This document shows positions 11,430 to 24,108 of a stretch of 64,000 nucleotides of DNA, piece by piece. Origin of the DNA: Cloeon dipterum (Eukaryota; Arthropoda; Insecta; Ephemeroptera; Baetidae); the NCBI RefSeq assembly GCF_949628265.1, contig NC_088786.1, forward strand, positions 16,306,001 through 16,370,000, read 5' to 3'. The position numbers and the translations under genes were made by a program. Numbering within the stretch: position 1 is the stretch's first letter; every line of letters begins with the position of its first letter. Under the pieces are notes generated by a model, which was given only the letters and a program-made list of their open reading frames with translations, was not told the origin of the DNA and made no database searches.

Positions 11430-12937
11430 CTTCTTAATCCATCACTGTGTTGTGTTAGTTTTTGGAGCAGAAATGCTCAATTTTCAGAGGTAAACTTCTT
11501 CAATCAAGTCTTCTTAGAGGGAGAAATTGACGCAGATCAGCAAAATCGATGGACACAGCACTGCCTTCCGATGGCATATTTTAACTTCTGTCCAGCTAGC
11601 CTAAACAAGTTTAAAAAGTTTTGTAAGTGTTGTTTTTGTAAAATAAAATAGAAATGCTTCACTCCAAAATTTATAGTATAAAACGTGTCTCAAAAGGTGA
11701 AGAATCAAAAACAAATATTATCGAGTTATTAATTACATTTTAAGGTTTTTATTTTTAAAATTCATTTTAAAATGGAGCACACAATCAAACTTTGCGCATC
11801 CAAAGCATAATATATGAGGTATTGAAAATAAGAAATAAAATAATCATGTTAGTCACATGGTGTGAGAAACTAATGATCAAAGGCGGATCTCTAAGCAAAA
11901 ATTTGAGTCATGGAAAACTGCGTGTTTTGTTTTTATTTGTTCAACCTCACCTTTTCCGGCTCAACATGATGGAAAATACTGTCAGTATACCCAATCTTAT
12001 GAGTAGAAATGGCTTTGAATTTAAAGAGCAAATAATTCATTCAATTTTAAGGAAAAAATCACTTGATCGTGTTCGTGGAAAAAGTTGTAAAATTGGTGGA
12101 TTCATTGAATCAAAACAGAGCAGAACATTTTCGTAACCGTATGTACTTTATTATTGTTCGCATTCGCTACGTCTAGGAGGTTCAAGTCGCACTTCGCACT
12201 GGCTGACGGAGGGGATTATCAGTCAGGAGGGGGGAAACTAAAGCGCGGTAAAATACTTGCAAGACCCTCCACGAAAAGGACGATGGATAATACGATTGTA
12301 ATAATTGAGAGGATTCTGACTCTTGTTACTCCCCTATAATTTCTGGGTTCTAACTAACTACTTTTTCATTTTTCTTGCTCTATTATACCACTGTCAGTAA
12401 ATCCATATTTCACATTACGACCAGACCACAGACCATCGCGCTATTCCGTTAAAGATTGATACGAAAAAACGGAAAAAACTGCATGATTTGGTAGCTTCCT
12501 TAAATTCAAAACTTACGAAAGTTTAAAATTCTTGGAAAATAAAAATACAACGAATAATCGTCATTAGAGCATAATTTTCTTAGATATTAAATATCGGCTG
12601 ATTCATATATGATAGAAAGGTTATTTCCGGTTATTCAATCAACTAAACAACTAAAATTGAAACAATTTTGACTTATCTGTTCCCCAAATTTAAAAATCAT
12701 TCCAAACCAAAATTGAATTTTCCATAAATAGAACAGGAAAATACTGAAAGACTTTTGTATCGTTTGTAGCTGAGAAACTCCTAGTTTTAATTCCAATTAA
12801 CATTCACATTACTTGAGGTTGCGTTGACATTAAGTTATTAGATTTTTTGTGTCTTTTTAGGCACATTTATTGAAGCTCTCACTTTTCGTTAAGTTATATG
12901 GACATTAGAATTATTCACATTAAAGCATTAACTGCGA
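11430..12937. other. Intergenic region between MBTPS1 and bedraggled
   Basis: About 1.5 kb, AT-rich. It holds the MBTPS1 promoter on one side and the bedraggled 3' UTR on the other. A lone frame at 11792-12136 (114 codons, +) has no recognisable domain and no supporting splice context, so I do not call it a gene. A less AT-rich patch lies at 12150-12300. No RNA gene was identified. Confidence 0.5.
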
Positions 12938-15900
12938 TCACTTAAAATTATCAAAATCATCTTCAGTCTGTCTCAAAGTTTTATCGTTGTTAAGGTTCCA
13001 CTGTTGCAACGTGTTGTTTCTATAGCGTTGGCTTCTGCGGAAGCTTCCCCGAAGAATTTTCGCGACTTCCGGCGCAGTCAACTGCTTGCTCCTAGCAGGA
13101 AGAGTTCGGGACCTCTCGCTAAAATTGGCCGACAAAGAGACAGGAGCTGCGCTGCTAGCCTCACTGATTTGCATATTCTCCGGCAGAGACTGGTCTTCAG
13201 TGGGCTGATGCATTTCTATTGCTACGGAGGCAGTGTACGCTGGAGGTCTTGGCTCCTCCTCATTTTGATTTCGACTTTGGAATAATGATGAGGCTGAAAT
13301 TCGGCGCATGCTATGCCGGAAGCTTTGTCGGAGCATGTGCGCAATTCTGTGATAAATAAACAAATAAAATAAAATTTTCTTACTTCAAAGAGTTTGATTA
13401 CCTGGCTCCTGTGGCAGTGGAGTATGAAGGAGGAGGTGTGTATTTAGGGGGTGGATCGTAAGGGGCCTCAGGTGTCTCATTTGTGTCTGGGGTGTTGGCG
13501 ACAAAATTATCTAATGTGCTGTTATGATTAGGCGGCCTTTCTGGAGGTGGTCTGTAAAGCAGTTTGACTCGCTGCGAAAGCAAATGTTACGACTTGCTGT
13601 CAACAATAATTAAATTAAAATTACCTCAAGAATATCATCAGGGCCTTTGGATAGGTACCGGCATGTTTGCACTATTGCAACGAGAGGTACAAGCAATATT
13701 GGCAGCAACTGAAGGCACGATCCGAGCTCACGCGCCCACACTTCCCAGTAGTGATTTTGTTTGGCAATATTCCAGTCGTATAGCTTCACACTTTCACTGG
13801 AGAAGAACAGCAATACCGTCATGCCCTGAAATATCTCTTTGGTATGAGTATACACCGAATTTCTTTTCTTGACCATAAAACATACCAGCAAATAAACAGG
13901 GAGTGCTACGCTCCAAATGAAAGCCAGCACTGGAGACAAAAATTTATTGATGGTTCTGCAGCCGTCTCCAAGCAAAACGTTTGCCAGAACTTCTCCATTG
14001 TATGGATGGCCCCTAACTACGATTACTGCTATCAGCAGCAGGCAATGCAGCAGCGCTATCCACCAACCGTTACCCACGACCGTGTCTAGGAAGTAGACAA
14101 TCCAAATTCCAAGCTAGAGTTCACGGTCAAAAAATTACGGCTTTGTAAAACAATTCATGGCTGCGTATTAATTTACCTCTGTTGTCAACGGCAGCCCAAG
14201 GACACAAGCAAATATGCACGTGAAAAACGCAATTGTCGTTCGCCACGGCTTCAAATTTTTGGAGCTGATGGAAATGATGCCGCTTATAACTGAGTGCCAC
14301 ACAGCCAACTGTAAAAAGAGAATGACTCATTTTCATTCATATAAACATACTACAAAAATCACTATTGTTCAGCCAAAGGCTAAAGCGGTGAGAATTTCTC
14401 ACGAAAAAATTCCACCCTATTTTGTACAGTATGCTACAGTTCGCAAAGCGGTAGTGACTTTTTAACAAGGTCATTGCCAAGTTTGAGCCAAATAAAATAT
14501 TGTTGTACTATATCTATCGAAAATTGATTTACCTGCTGCAGAAGTCCAAAGAAAATGAGCGTGAGAAACGTTAGTACCGCCCAGCATGGCGACATCTGTT
14601 TCACTCCGAGCGTTGCGAATGTCGCGGGCAAAAGTTCAGTCACCAGTCTAATTGCTTGATATCCACTTTTTAAGCTCCTGCTCTTGGAAGCGCTCATCGG
14701 GGCAATTACCCTGTTTCCCACCATGAGTGAGCTGTGCGCCATGTATTTGGTGGTGGGGTCAATAACTGGCTGATCGACAGCTCTCATGAACTGAGCAGTG
14801 CTCATCAGTTCTGCAATAGGAGTGAACGTTTAGAAACTCTCAGCAGCTCTAGGTTTACGAATTTTTACCAAATGATGATGTGTGGTAGTACTGAAAGCCA
14901 TTGCCCAGTAAAATTTGTGTGCACGCGTCTGCCAAGCAGGCTATCAGGGCAAGGCACAAGACAACAGCCACAATGGTCACAACTGTCTGTCGCAGAATTT
15001 TGTGTCTTTGGTGACAATGAGATGCAGATTGCATTGTGGCGGCTCCAAGCAATCCCCAAGTTAAGAATGTTTCGGACGCAGCGGCTATCCAGCTCTGAAA
15101 TGTATTTCAACGTTAAAATTTAGGATAAACCTGATTAACTTAAGTCAAAACAAAATTTATCATCGTTTTTAAGTTCCGTACCTGTCCATTGTAAAATATG
15201 TCATCCCAGGTAGTTTCGGCAATCACGCTTTCTCCGTATTTAGAAGACAGATAAAATATTTCCGACGAAACCACTAGGAGACCACTCAATGATAAGAGCA
15301 CTAATGCTGTCAAAACTTTCGTGTAGGTTTTCACGCCTGAAGCAAAATACATTTTCGCAACTCCAAATAATATTCAAATAACAACTTACCCTTGCTCAAG
15401 GATAAAAAAACTATGACCCAGACGACTGCCAAGTTGAAAACAGGCACAAATTTAAAGTGGCCAACAGATCTATCGTACAATTGAGACCGCTTAAGCACAA
15501 CACCACTGAAATTAAACATTGCAGCAATAACTATTTACAAACAAAACTGTTAACTTACTAAAAGTAATCAGACACAGTTTCTTCCAATTTCCCCCTGTCT
15601 GAAAATAAGCAAAACACGATAACAATGCTGTTGAATGCTTTAATAATATAAATACCTCTCTTAGCGAAGGTGTTGGATGGTGTTAAAGGGAATACCCATC
15701 TGTAGGAGTCTCCACCTCTGATAAATGAGTCTCTCAGATATACTAACAGCCATGAAATACCAGCAATTCCGTAAAATCCTATGAACGCTTGCCCAATAAG
15801 CAAAGCGATTCCGACGCCCTATTAATTATATAAAATTAATCAATGGCTAATTTTTTAATACACTATCATACCTGGAAAATAGGACTGATTTTCCACATAT

Positions 15901-17165
15901 TGATCACACCTGATCCCAAATAGTGTCCCAAGGCAACGTGGAACAAATAAAGTGGAATGCCAAAGAAAACTGACAAGATAGAAAATTGGACCAAAAATGA
16001 GCCTGAAAAAATATTAAGAATTTTATAGAAAATTAGTTATTGATAAGAAAAAAACTTACCTCCAAACTGTGCACTTAGAATAGCAAACCGACTGAGGCTG
16101 TAGAGTCCTATCACACATCCAAACGACGAAAGGGAAAAGCAAAACTGGAAAGGCCACTGTCCTAGAGCACTGGGCGTTACAGATGGATTGTAAAAGCTCG
16201 TCTCTGAGGAGAAATAGCTGGGGTGCGTATCTCTTCTCTCTTCGCTAACAATATTCCTAGAAGGTAACTCTGGTGCTCTGCCAATAAATTAGAGTGAGAG
16301 TTAAAAAAGGTTACAGCTAGGCAAACAAATTTCAGTACCTTGCTTCAGCGTACTCAACAGTTGACGCAGATGACAAGTTGCTTTCGATGCTGGAATCTAG
16401 TCGTCTCATAATATCAACTCCTATAGAGCTTGTGTCTAAATATGACTCATCAACGTCCGTCGTCATTGTGGAATTCGCTTCTTCGTTGTTGGAGGCGAAA
16501 TCCAGAGGCGGAGGCAAGTGTTCAACACTGAGGTTTTCAGTTGCCGGAAGCCTTATCCTCTTGATTCGCCTCATCGACGGCCTAACAAATCTGGGAATCA
16601 CATCAGGACTGACCACATCTTCGTCATCACTTGAAGATGTCTGCATGTCTGTCACATCCATCACAGAAGTTACGTCTGTTCTGATAGAAAAGTCCATATT
16701 TTCGTCTGTGTCGCAGACGTTTCTGCTGGGCGCACTTCCGTCTTTTGCCGACGACGGACCTGGCGTATCCTCATTTGAAGCGATGCTGGGGCTCTTGTTG
16801 AAACTGTCGAAAATTGGATTTCTGGGAGATATCAGATCAAATCTGGTCATATCAACCAAAGAAGGCGCCCTGGTGAGAAAGTACTGCAAGTGACTGTCCA
16901 ACGCGCTTGTTGAAGACGATGGACCCGGATCACACAAAATTTCAATGTTTTCTGCAGCAGGAAGTCGCACCACCAAGTTGGTAGCCGCGTAGCATCCCTG
17001 CCAGTCGTTAAAATCTCCTAATATTTGGTCACTACCAAGTTGACTAGTAAATTCCTCATCGCTGAACGTCGCATTAGTTGCACTGAGTGACTGAAATGCT
17101 CCTTCCTCCTCAGGTACAAGCAAGTCTTCCGCGAGATTCTCGCCGCGCTGCCCTCTCCGACTCAT
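12938..17165 (-). CDS. bdg: Bedraggled, atypical neurotransmitter:sodium symporter family protein
   Basis: Multi-pass SLC6-like protein; the Drosophila gene is named for wing and bristle defects and its substrate is unknown to me. Thirteen exons: 16339-17165, 16060-16277, 15872-16002, 15656-15818, 15559-15598, 15390-15505, 15182-15336, 14869-15094, 14533-14810, 14177-14308, 13625-14113, 13402-13571, 12938-13346; 3354 bases, 1117 residues with all phases consistent. The N-terminal 275 residues are acidic and Ser-rich and probably cytosolic. TM1 reads GQWPFQFCFSLSSFGCVIGL then YSLSRFAILSAQFGGSFL, aligning with the SLC6 TM1 motif but with the sodium-binding Asn and following Trp replaced. About 12 hydrophobic segments follow. 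The C-tail has PPKY, PPSY and PPAY motifs. The start is the ATG giving MSRRGQRGENL; a 5' UTR acceptor lies just upstream. Confidence 0.9.
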
Positions 17166-20100
17166 TTTCGCGGATCTTCGAAAATGCGGCTGCAACGATA
17201 CAGACAAAACACATTATTTTACATCTGCCCTCTCGCTTTAAGTTAATAAAAAAAGCAAACATCCGCTCGAGCAAGCGAGGAGTGCACCCCTTGCATGAAT
17301 GATATCCGCAACACCTGCTTTTTCCCACAATTCACATCACCTGGCGTACTTTTGTCCATTTAATTCTCCCATAACGGCGTTTACGCGAAAGCGTGAATTC
17401 AAATAAGGGGTTCGCTCACGACTTTTCATGCAGCGCGCGGCTGCAAGGGATCCCACGTACCTAATTGCTGCTGATTATTAGGACATTTTGTTGCCTGCCG
17501 ATGCACTCACTACATTTTGATTTTGAGCCGGAACAAAGCACGCGCGCACACACACCAGACACACTTGGCAGAGAAAGGCCTGCAGACAATGGTAGCAGCT
17601 CCTTTGTCAAGCCTGCCGTGTCGAGCAGCAATTAAAAACAACTCCAGTGTGACAGATGACAGATTACGAACCGAGATGAGTCGGGAAGAGAAAAAGTACC
17701 GTTCTGCACGCAGGCTCTCTGCCTTCTGCGCTGCGCTCAGGGTCTTATTATTGGGGTCATTGGACCTGGCAGCCGCGAGAGAAGGTGCTTTCGCTCCTCC
17801 TCCTTTCCAGGCTATTCTTCCAAGAGACCGCCAGGTGCCTCTCTTGCAGAGTCTGTGGCGCCTTAACTTGACTTTAACCTGAAAATCAGTATTCATTTTT
17901 GATCAAAATTTAGTGAAAGCGACAAAACAACATTGAGCATTATATTTTTTGTTCTGCAGCGAGACTGATTAATTTTGCTCCTTCCTCCAAGCTCCTCCAA
18001 GTCGTAAAATTTATAATGAGCACTTTACAGTGGAGCGAAGCGCTGGAAATAATTTAATGAGTTTTGCACTCGGATCTTGCATATAAATGAGAAATATTGC
18101 GCTATGTGATTTTGAAAGGAAAAATTATGTAAGCTAAAGTACTTAACAAGAATAATAATTTCTTATGAAGATACTCAACTCCAAACGCGACTTTTTAGAT
18201 AAAACTCAACAACATAAAGACAAACAAACTTATTTGCAGTAGCCACTTTGATTTTCTCATCATTCTGGTATTATATAAGTTCTATATAGTTCATAAAAGG
18301 AGCAACTTAGTTTTATTACACGGGCGCTAAACTCGAGTAACGCCTAAAATCGTTGTTACAAAATTTTCCCTTCTGCACTAAAATGTCAGTTGTTGTAGAT
18401 TTTTGCCATTTGAGCGTTACCACAATTATTATCTAGAATTTATATAAAGTTAATGTTCACTTTTTATCTATTTTTTTTCAGAATAATCAATGTGAATAAA
18501 TTTTGGGAGAATCAAGTATGAACAGAGTAAAAACATTTCATTCTCTTAGAGTACGCGTGCTAGAGGAAAAGTGATATCAGACTTTGTTATCACATTAGTG
18601 AATTTCTAGTGTGCGGGGGCAGTAACTGTTAAGCGTCCTATATATTTGTGCTGAGTTCTCTTCCTTATGTTTGCTTGGAGTTGTAAAAGGTAAAGCCAAT
18701 TTTTAAAATGAAAGTGACAAGAAGGGCGTACAGGGCAGCAGATTAGCTGCGAAAACGACTATTTCTGAAAGGTAATCACTCCCGCCGCACTGATTGTGAG
18801 CCGTAACAAACAAACAATTTTACTAACTGCACGGTGTCCTCCACTGCACACTCTTAAAACGCGGCGCTTTCTTGAACTGAGTACTCGTGTGTACTCAAAA
18901 AGGGGCAAAATCTTTGTTAAATTCATTTAATAAAGTCCTGCAAAAATGAATTGAAGTTATTCCCGTTATTCTTGCTGCAGTTTGAAATTTATAATGCTCT
19001 GTTATGTTAATTGTTGTCAACAGACACGCATGCCATAGAATTGCTTGTGTATTACTTGAAGCTCTGGTGTGTGAAAGAACAGCGAGCCGACTATTATCAA
19101 GCAGGGCGCGTGTGAGCAAATAATGCAAAATTGATAACCGCATGAACCGCAACTTAAATTTATTGCTTCCACTTGACGAGGCCTAAACTGTGTTTCTCTA
19201 GTTACAATTAATTTTCTAAAATTGCTTAATTAAAACATATTTTCTAGATATTAATATAAATATCATGCAAATAAAGGCAAGTAAATTGAATATTAATACG
19301 TTGAATAATAAGAAAGAAGTAAAAGATACTAGGAGGTTTAAAAATGATATAAATAGGTAATATTAAGTATTCTTCATAATATTCTTTATGATTCATGATG
19401 CTTTTCCACCTTTAACGGCAAAGAAAAAACTAGATATATTATGCATTATTACATATGTAATATTTTGCGTGAGTTTCTTTATATTAAACCAATAATTATG
19501 TATATACATAATTTGTATAATTATCATATACTAAAAATGTGATTAAGAGAGTTATGTACATTATTATATAAAATGTAATATTTATATGTATTTGTAACGA
19601 GAAATAGCGCTTTCAGTATTATACAAATTATCAAAAAAATCACATTTATTTGCAAAGGATCCTTCCCTGATTACAACTTCAGAAGAAATTTTGCCCTTTC
19701 CATTTTTGAGAAAATTCATTGTCAATTCATAAACACACAAGTATAAAATAAAGTAAATAAAGGTACCTTACCTAGCCCCGCTGGTTAGGACAAACAGAAG
19801 AAAATAATGCTGTTCCGTGTGACAACGCCTTATTAATGCAAAAAATTTAATATTGCACTTCTCTTTAAAAAAAAATTGGCGACAGCACGCAGACAACCAA
19901 CCTGCAACCACGGCAATTCGTTATGTTGTTTGTTGCTGTTGCTGCGGCACCGTAGTAGACGCAGACTGCAGAGTCGTATGACTGCGAAGTTTTGTATTTT
20001 GACGTGCTTTGCATTCCAAGCGGCAAGGAGGTCTTTTCCGTCGATGACGTATGTATCCAGACGTATCACATCGCCACCGCCACACAAACAAAAATCGTCT

Positions 20101-20206
20101 GTTTTCAACTTTTGACCTGGAGTCACCACCTGTCGACCTGTCACTTTATATTAGATAAATCAAACCATTTCAAACAGTGCCCTTATTTGCTTTCAAGATT
20201 TAAACT
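17166..20206. promoter_or_regulatory. bdg / COG5 divergent intergenic region
   Basis: A 3 kb gap between divergent starts. 17330-17900 is richer in GC and CpG than its surroundings, with frames open on both strands (17510-17896) but no protein homology. It is probably the bdg promoter and 5' UTR. 17900-19800 is an AT-rich desert with small palindromes (aattatgtatatacataatt near 19493). 19870-20200 probably holds the COG5 promoter. No RNA gene was recognised. Confidence 0.5.
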
Positions 20207-23200
20207 ATGTCGCACTCGGAAGACTTTTGGCAAAACATCGAAAACGATGGTGAGAATCGTAATTCGTGTAATAGATCAAAATACTTCTTGATTTTCGCTA
20301 GAATCGGCTAGAATATTGTTTTAGCGGCCCTTTTATATAATTCTCCTATTAAACTCCACAATGTCTGTCAATTTGTATTTTTCTGGCTTAATGGTGTTAT
20401 GTAATAAAGTAATACCAGAAAAATTAACACATTAATTTTTCGTGCGAAAAAACATTTGGACTCACCCAATCTGATTCGTGTTTTAATTATATTGATTCAT
20501 AATTTACGTTGAAGTAAAATCAAAATGTTATCTTACAACCTCTAATTTTCTTCTTTTAACAGATTTTTTCAAAGTCTTCCTCCAAGGGAATTACAATAAT
20601 GGGAAAACGCTCGAAATGGTATCTGAAGGACTTGCTGTCGCGGATCAGCTTGCAAAGCTATCGGAAGGTTAGTTAAACAGAAAAAAACATGTTTTTGTTT
20701 TGATACGAAATGTTTTTGCTAAATTTTTAGGAGTAACAGTTCTTGATAGAGAACTCATGAGGCAAGTGACAGATCATTATGAAGACTTGATTTCGCAAGC
20801 GACGTGCATTGAGAAGCTCGAAGACGTCTTAAACGTCATGCAGCCACACATCCAATATCTCCTGGTTGCCGTGGAGAGGCTGAGCTCCAAAATCGTGGAG
20901 CCGTACAACAGAATCCAGAGTCAAACTCGCATGTTGAACAATTTACACGCCACCTCCGACCTTCTTCGACGGGGCGTCCGGATTTCTCAGCTGATCAAAA
21001 GGCTCCAAACTCACATGAATGGAGGTCCGCAAGAACTAACTAAAGCAGCAAAGGTTCTGAGTGAGCTTGGTATAGACAACTTGATCGGAATTTGATTTTA
21101 TAATTGATCGAGATATATAAATATGTAGATGAGATGTCACTTGATGTCGATTTGAGCCACCTTGAAGCAATAGATAAGGACCTGCGATTGGCCAGGCACC
21201 ACCGAGCAGACGTTGACAGGCAAGCGAGGCAACTTCTGGTTGATGGCCTTGCTGCCCAAAATAACGCTCAGGTAGTTGGGACCACTTGGAGGGCGTTATC
21301 AATTTTAGCTGAGCCTCTGCGCTGTTGCAGGTTGAAAATGCCTTGTTGGTGTTCCACAACCTTGGCCATCTGCAAAACACCATAAAGCAAATCATGATCA
21401 GTAGCAAGGATCACGTCGCTTCCAAACTGCGGTCTGAACTGGATTTTCAAAATTTAACACAGCAAAATACGCCAAGTGCTTCCAAGCGAGCAGGAGGTGC
21501 AGTTTGATTTTCTATTTTATCAATCAATATTTAAGTTTTCAAAACCTGATGTCAACATTACATATTTAATGCAGGTCCTGGAGGTCCAGGCCGCGCACCG
21601 CTAGTTACTCCAGGAAAATCTGCCGAGTTCAGGTCGTCTCTTTGGAGTGCGATCGAAAAGTGCCTGGAGTGCGTTCTAGTCGAGACCAAAAAGGTAGCAA
21701 CTCTGCAGAAGCAGTTGGCGTCTAGTCCCACTTTGACTCCTCACGTGAAAGAAGTAGACATTGAATGCACAAAGTTCTGGGACGAGGTCCTTTTTATACT
21801 TGGCTCAGAACTCACTCGAGCTACTCAGAGTAAAAACATAATATTATGCAATGTTATAATTATTATAATTTATTCTTCCATCATTACAGGTTCCATTTTC
21901 ATTCAGCAAACGCTGGAAGGCGAATATCCTAAGCTTATCAAACAGTATTTAGAAATGTGCAATCGAATGCAAGCCTTCAGCAACCAGCAGCGAAACAGCC
22001 TCTTCTCAGTCTTTTCCAACCAGCAGTATGATTTGAAGTAAAGATAACTTAAAATTTCAATGAACTCAAAATAATCTTCTCTAACTTTTTCCAGTCGGAA
22101 GGTCATAAACTCTTTTGAGAATGCGTATTTAGCACGGTCAATGTCTAGACTGTTTGATCCAGTCAATAACATGTTCTCTGCGGAAGACGGCATTCCTTCA
22201 CACGATAATATCGACAGCATCCTCAGGACAGTTCTTGACGAGCTTTCAGTATCAATGGTTGAGTCTCACCTTAACAAAGTCGTTGCCAGCAATGTGGCCA
22301 ATACCATCAAGCTCTTTTGCACGAAATGTGAACAGCAAATTGTAACTGGGTCTGATGCGGTCCAGTTTATTGGTAATTTGATAATTTTGCTGCTTTTCTC
22401 AGTAATCACCAAAGGATTTATTGAAGCATGTTGAATACCTAATAGAGTTTAACTCGGTACCTAGCAGGGTGTTCTTCTTTCAATATTTCTAATTTAAAAT
22501 TTGCTTAATTTTTTAATCAAGGGATATGCACTTTAACATCTCTACTCAATCAAGGCAGCCATTTAGTTTGTGTTTTAATATATGTCAGTTATAACAATCC
22601 CTTTTTATCTCTTCATTATAACTTGAATTATTTGGTTACTCACATTAACCTTTCAACAAAAGCTGAATGTTAACCTGCATTCAAAGTTTGAATTTGAATT
22701 CCACAGAGGCACCGACCACAGGACAGCTCTTGAACGCATCTCTTGTTGACATCCTTCACTATTTGACTCTGCAAACCAAGCGCAGGGTTGGCAACATCAA
22801 CGGACTCTCCCCTGAAGCTATTATCATCATATTTGATGCTTTGGAGAGTTGTTCTTCCTTGGCAATATCCATCATCATGCCTGTGGTGACTGCTATTGAA
22901 AGTTCGATGGAAGCAATTCTGCTTACGATGCACAATGAAGACTTTTCTCAGTAAAATCTGGATTTAATGATAAATTTAAAAATTTAAAAATATATTTACA
23001 GGAATGATGACAAGTTTGAAGCGCCTTGCTCCTTGTATGTAAAGGAACTGCTGAGCTACCTGAACCGGGTGTCCGGTCAGTATTTGTCCCTCTTCAAGTG
23101 GCCTGAAATTTTGGCAGAAAGTGTAAGGCCTGCTGCTGAGCGCTGTCTGGACTTGTTTGTGCGTCTTGCCTGCTTAGTCCGACCATTGGGCAGTTTTGGC

Positions 23201-24028
23201 AGACTAAAATTAGCAGCTGATTTCGCTCAAGTATGCAAATTGACTTTTATCATACCAAATTACTTAATTTGAAGATTATTTATTTTATTGTTGATATATT
23301 AACACCTGAGATCAGGGATTTTGATTTAGGTGGTGCTGATTTTTGTACAAGCTTAAATTAATAAACTTGTTATTGAGTTGATAGCTCCCATTTCTTCATT
23401 TCATCTCTTATTTAAAAAGATGAAATATTAATGCCAGAGTTGAATTTCTGGATAAATTATTTTTTCCTTCTATCTAAGCCAACCATTTTCCATTCCACCC
23501 AGTTTTTCCTAGAGATTGGCGAAATTGGACGGAGTTGCTTTGAGGATTAATGTGAAATTAAAAATCTCATTGCAGATGGAGTTAGCAATTGGATACCTGA
23601 GCACCCCTTCTGATTTGGGGAGATCCTACCGAGTGCTACGCTCACTTAAACCACTCTTGTTTCAAAAACCAGAGGATATTGCTAATTGTCCTACAATAGG
23701 AGACATTCTCTCCCACAGCTTAGTGCTCACGCTCTTATTTGCGCATGGCCCAGCAGAAATGAAATCGCCTCATGTCGTAAGCACAATTAATTTCTGAGGA
23801 TTTCGTTGAATAAAACTTGATAATATTAAACAGAGTGCTGGCTGGTCAGTTAAGTTCTATGCCAACTGGTGGGATGAAAACAAGAGCGAGAGAAAGCGCC
23901 TGGAACTGATTGATGGCGCTCTTCAGGGATATGCAAAATCTGTGTCTGCGTCAGGGAAGACATGCTTCCATCCAGTTTACCCGATAATGGTGGATTTGCT
24001 GCGTGCTGGCTCCGAGTTATGTATCTGA
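20207..24028 (+). CDS. COG5: Conserved oligomeric Golgi complex subunit 5
   Basis: Lobe B subunit of the COG tether, needed for retrograde intra-Golgi vesicle docking and glycosylation. Twelve exons: 20207-20249, 20563-20667, 20731-21069, 21129-21271, 21331-21496, 21575-21829, 21890-22037, 22095-22372, 22707-22950, 23002-23230, 23576-23776, 23834-24028; 781 residues. The N-terminal region LDRELMRQVTDHYEDLISQA, then IVEPYNRIQSQTRMLNNLHA and DLLRRGVRISQLIKRLQ are characteristic COG5 sequence. The central and C-terminal alpha-helical bundle includes LLSYLNRVSGQYLSLFKWPE and HPVYPIMVDLLRAG. The stop at 24028 lies 80 bases from the ISY1 stop on the other strand. The poly(A) signal AATAAA at 24061-24066 puts the COG5 3' end within the ISY1 transcript. 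Confidence 0.93.
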
Positions 24029-24108
24029 TTTGAATGAAATTAAACATGCAGTATTCTAAAAATAAATTTAATGCAAAATTTATTCTTATTTATATATGCG
24101 TTTCCACG

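Noticed and set aside
11792-12136. 114-codon plus-strand frame in the MBTPS1/bdg gap
   Set aside because: No recognisable domain, no splice context, composition like the surrounding AT-rich DNA.
12150-12240. Possible tRNA because of a ggttcaagtcgc T-loop-like string
   Set aside because: No matching A box, anticodon stem or acceptor pairing could be assembled around it.
16378-16893. 171-codon plus-strand frame
   Set aside because: It is the antisense of the Ser-rich first coding exon of bedraggled; the minus-strand reading has homology and consistent splicing.
17510-17896. Overlapping long frames on both strands upstream of bedraggled
   Set aside because: The open frames reflect GC-richer promoter or leader DNA; no domain, no splice support and no homology recognised.
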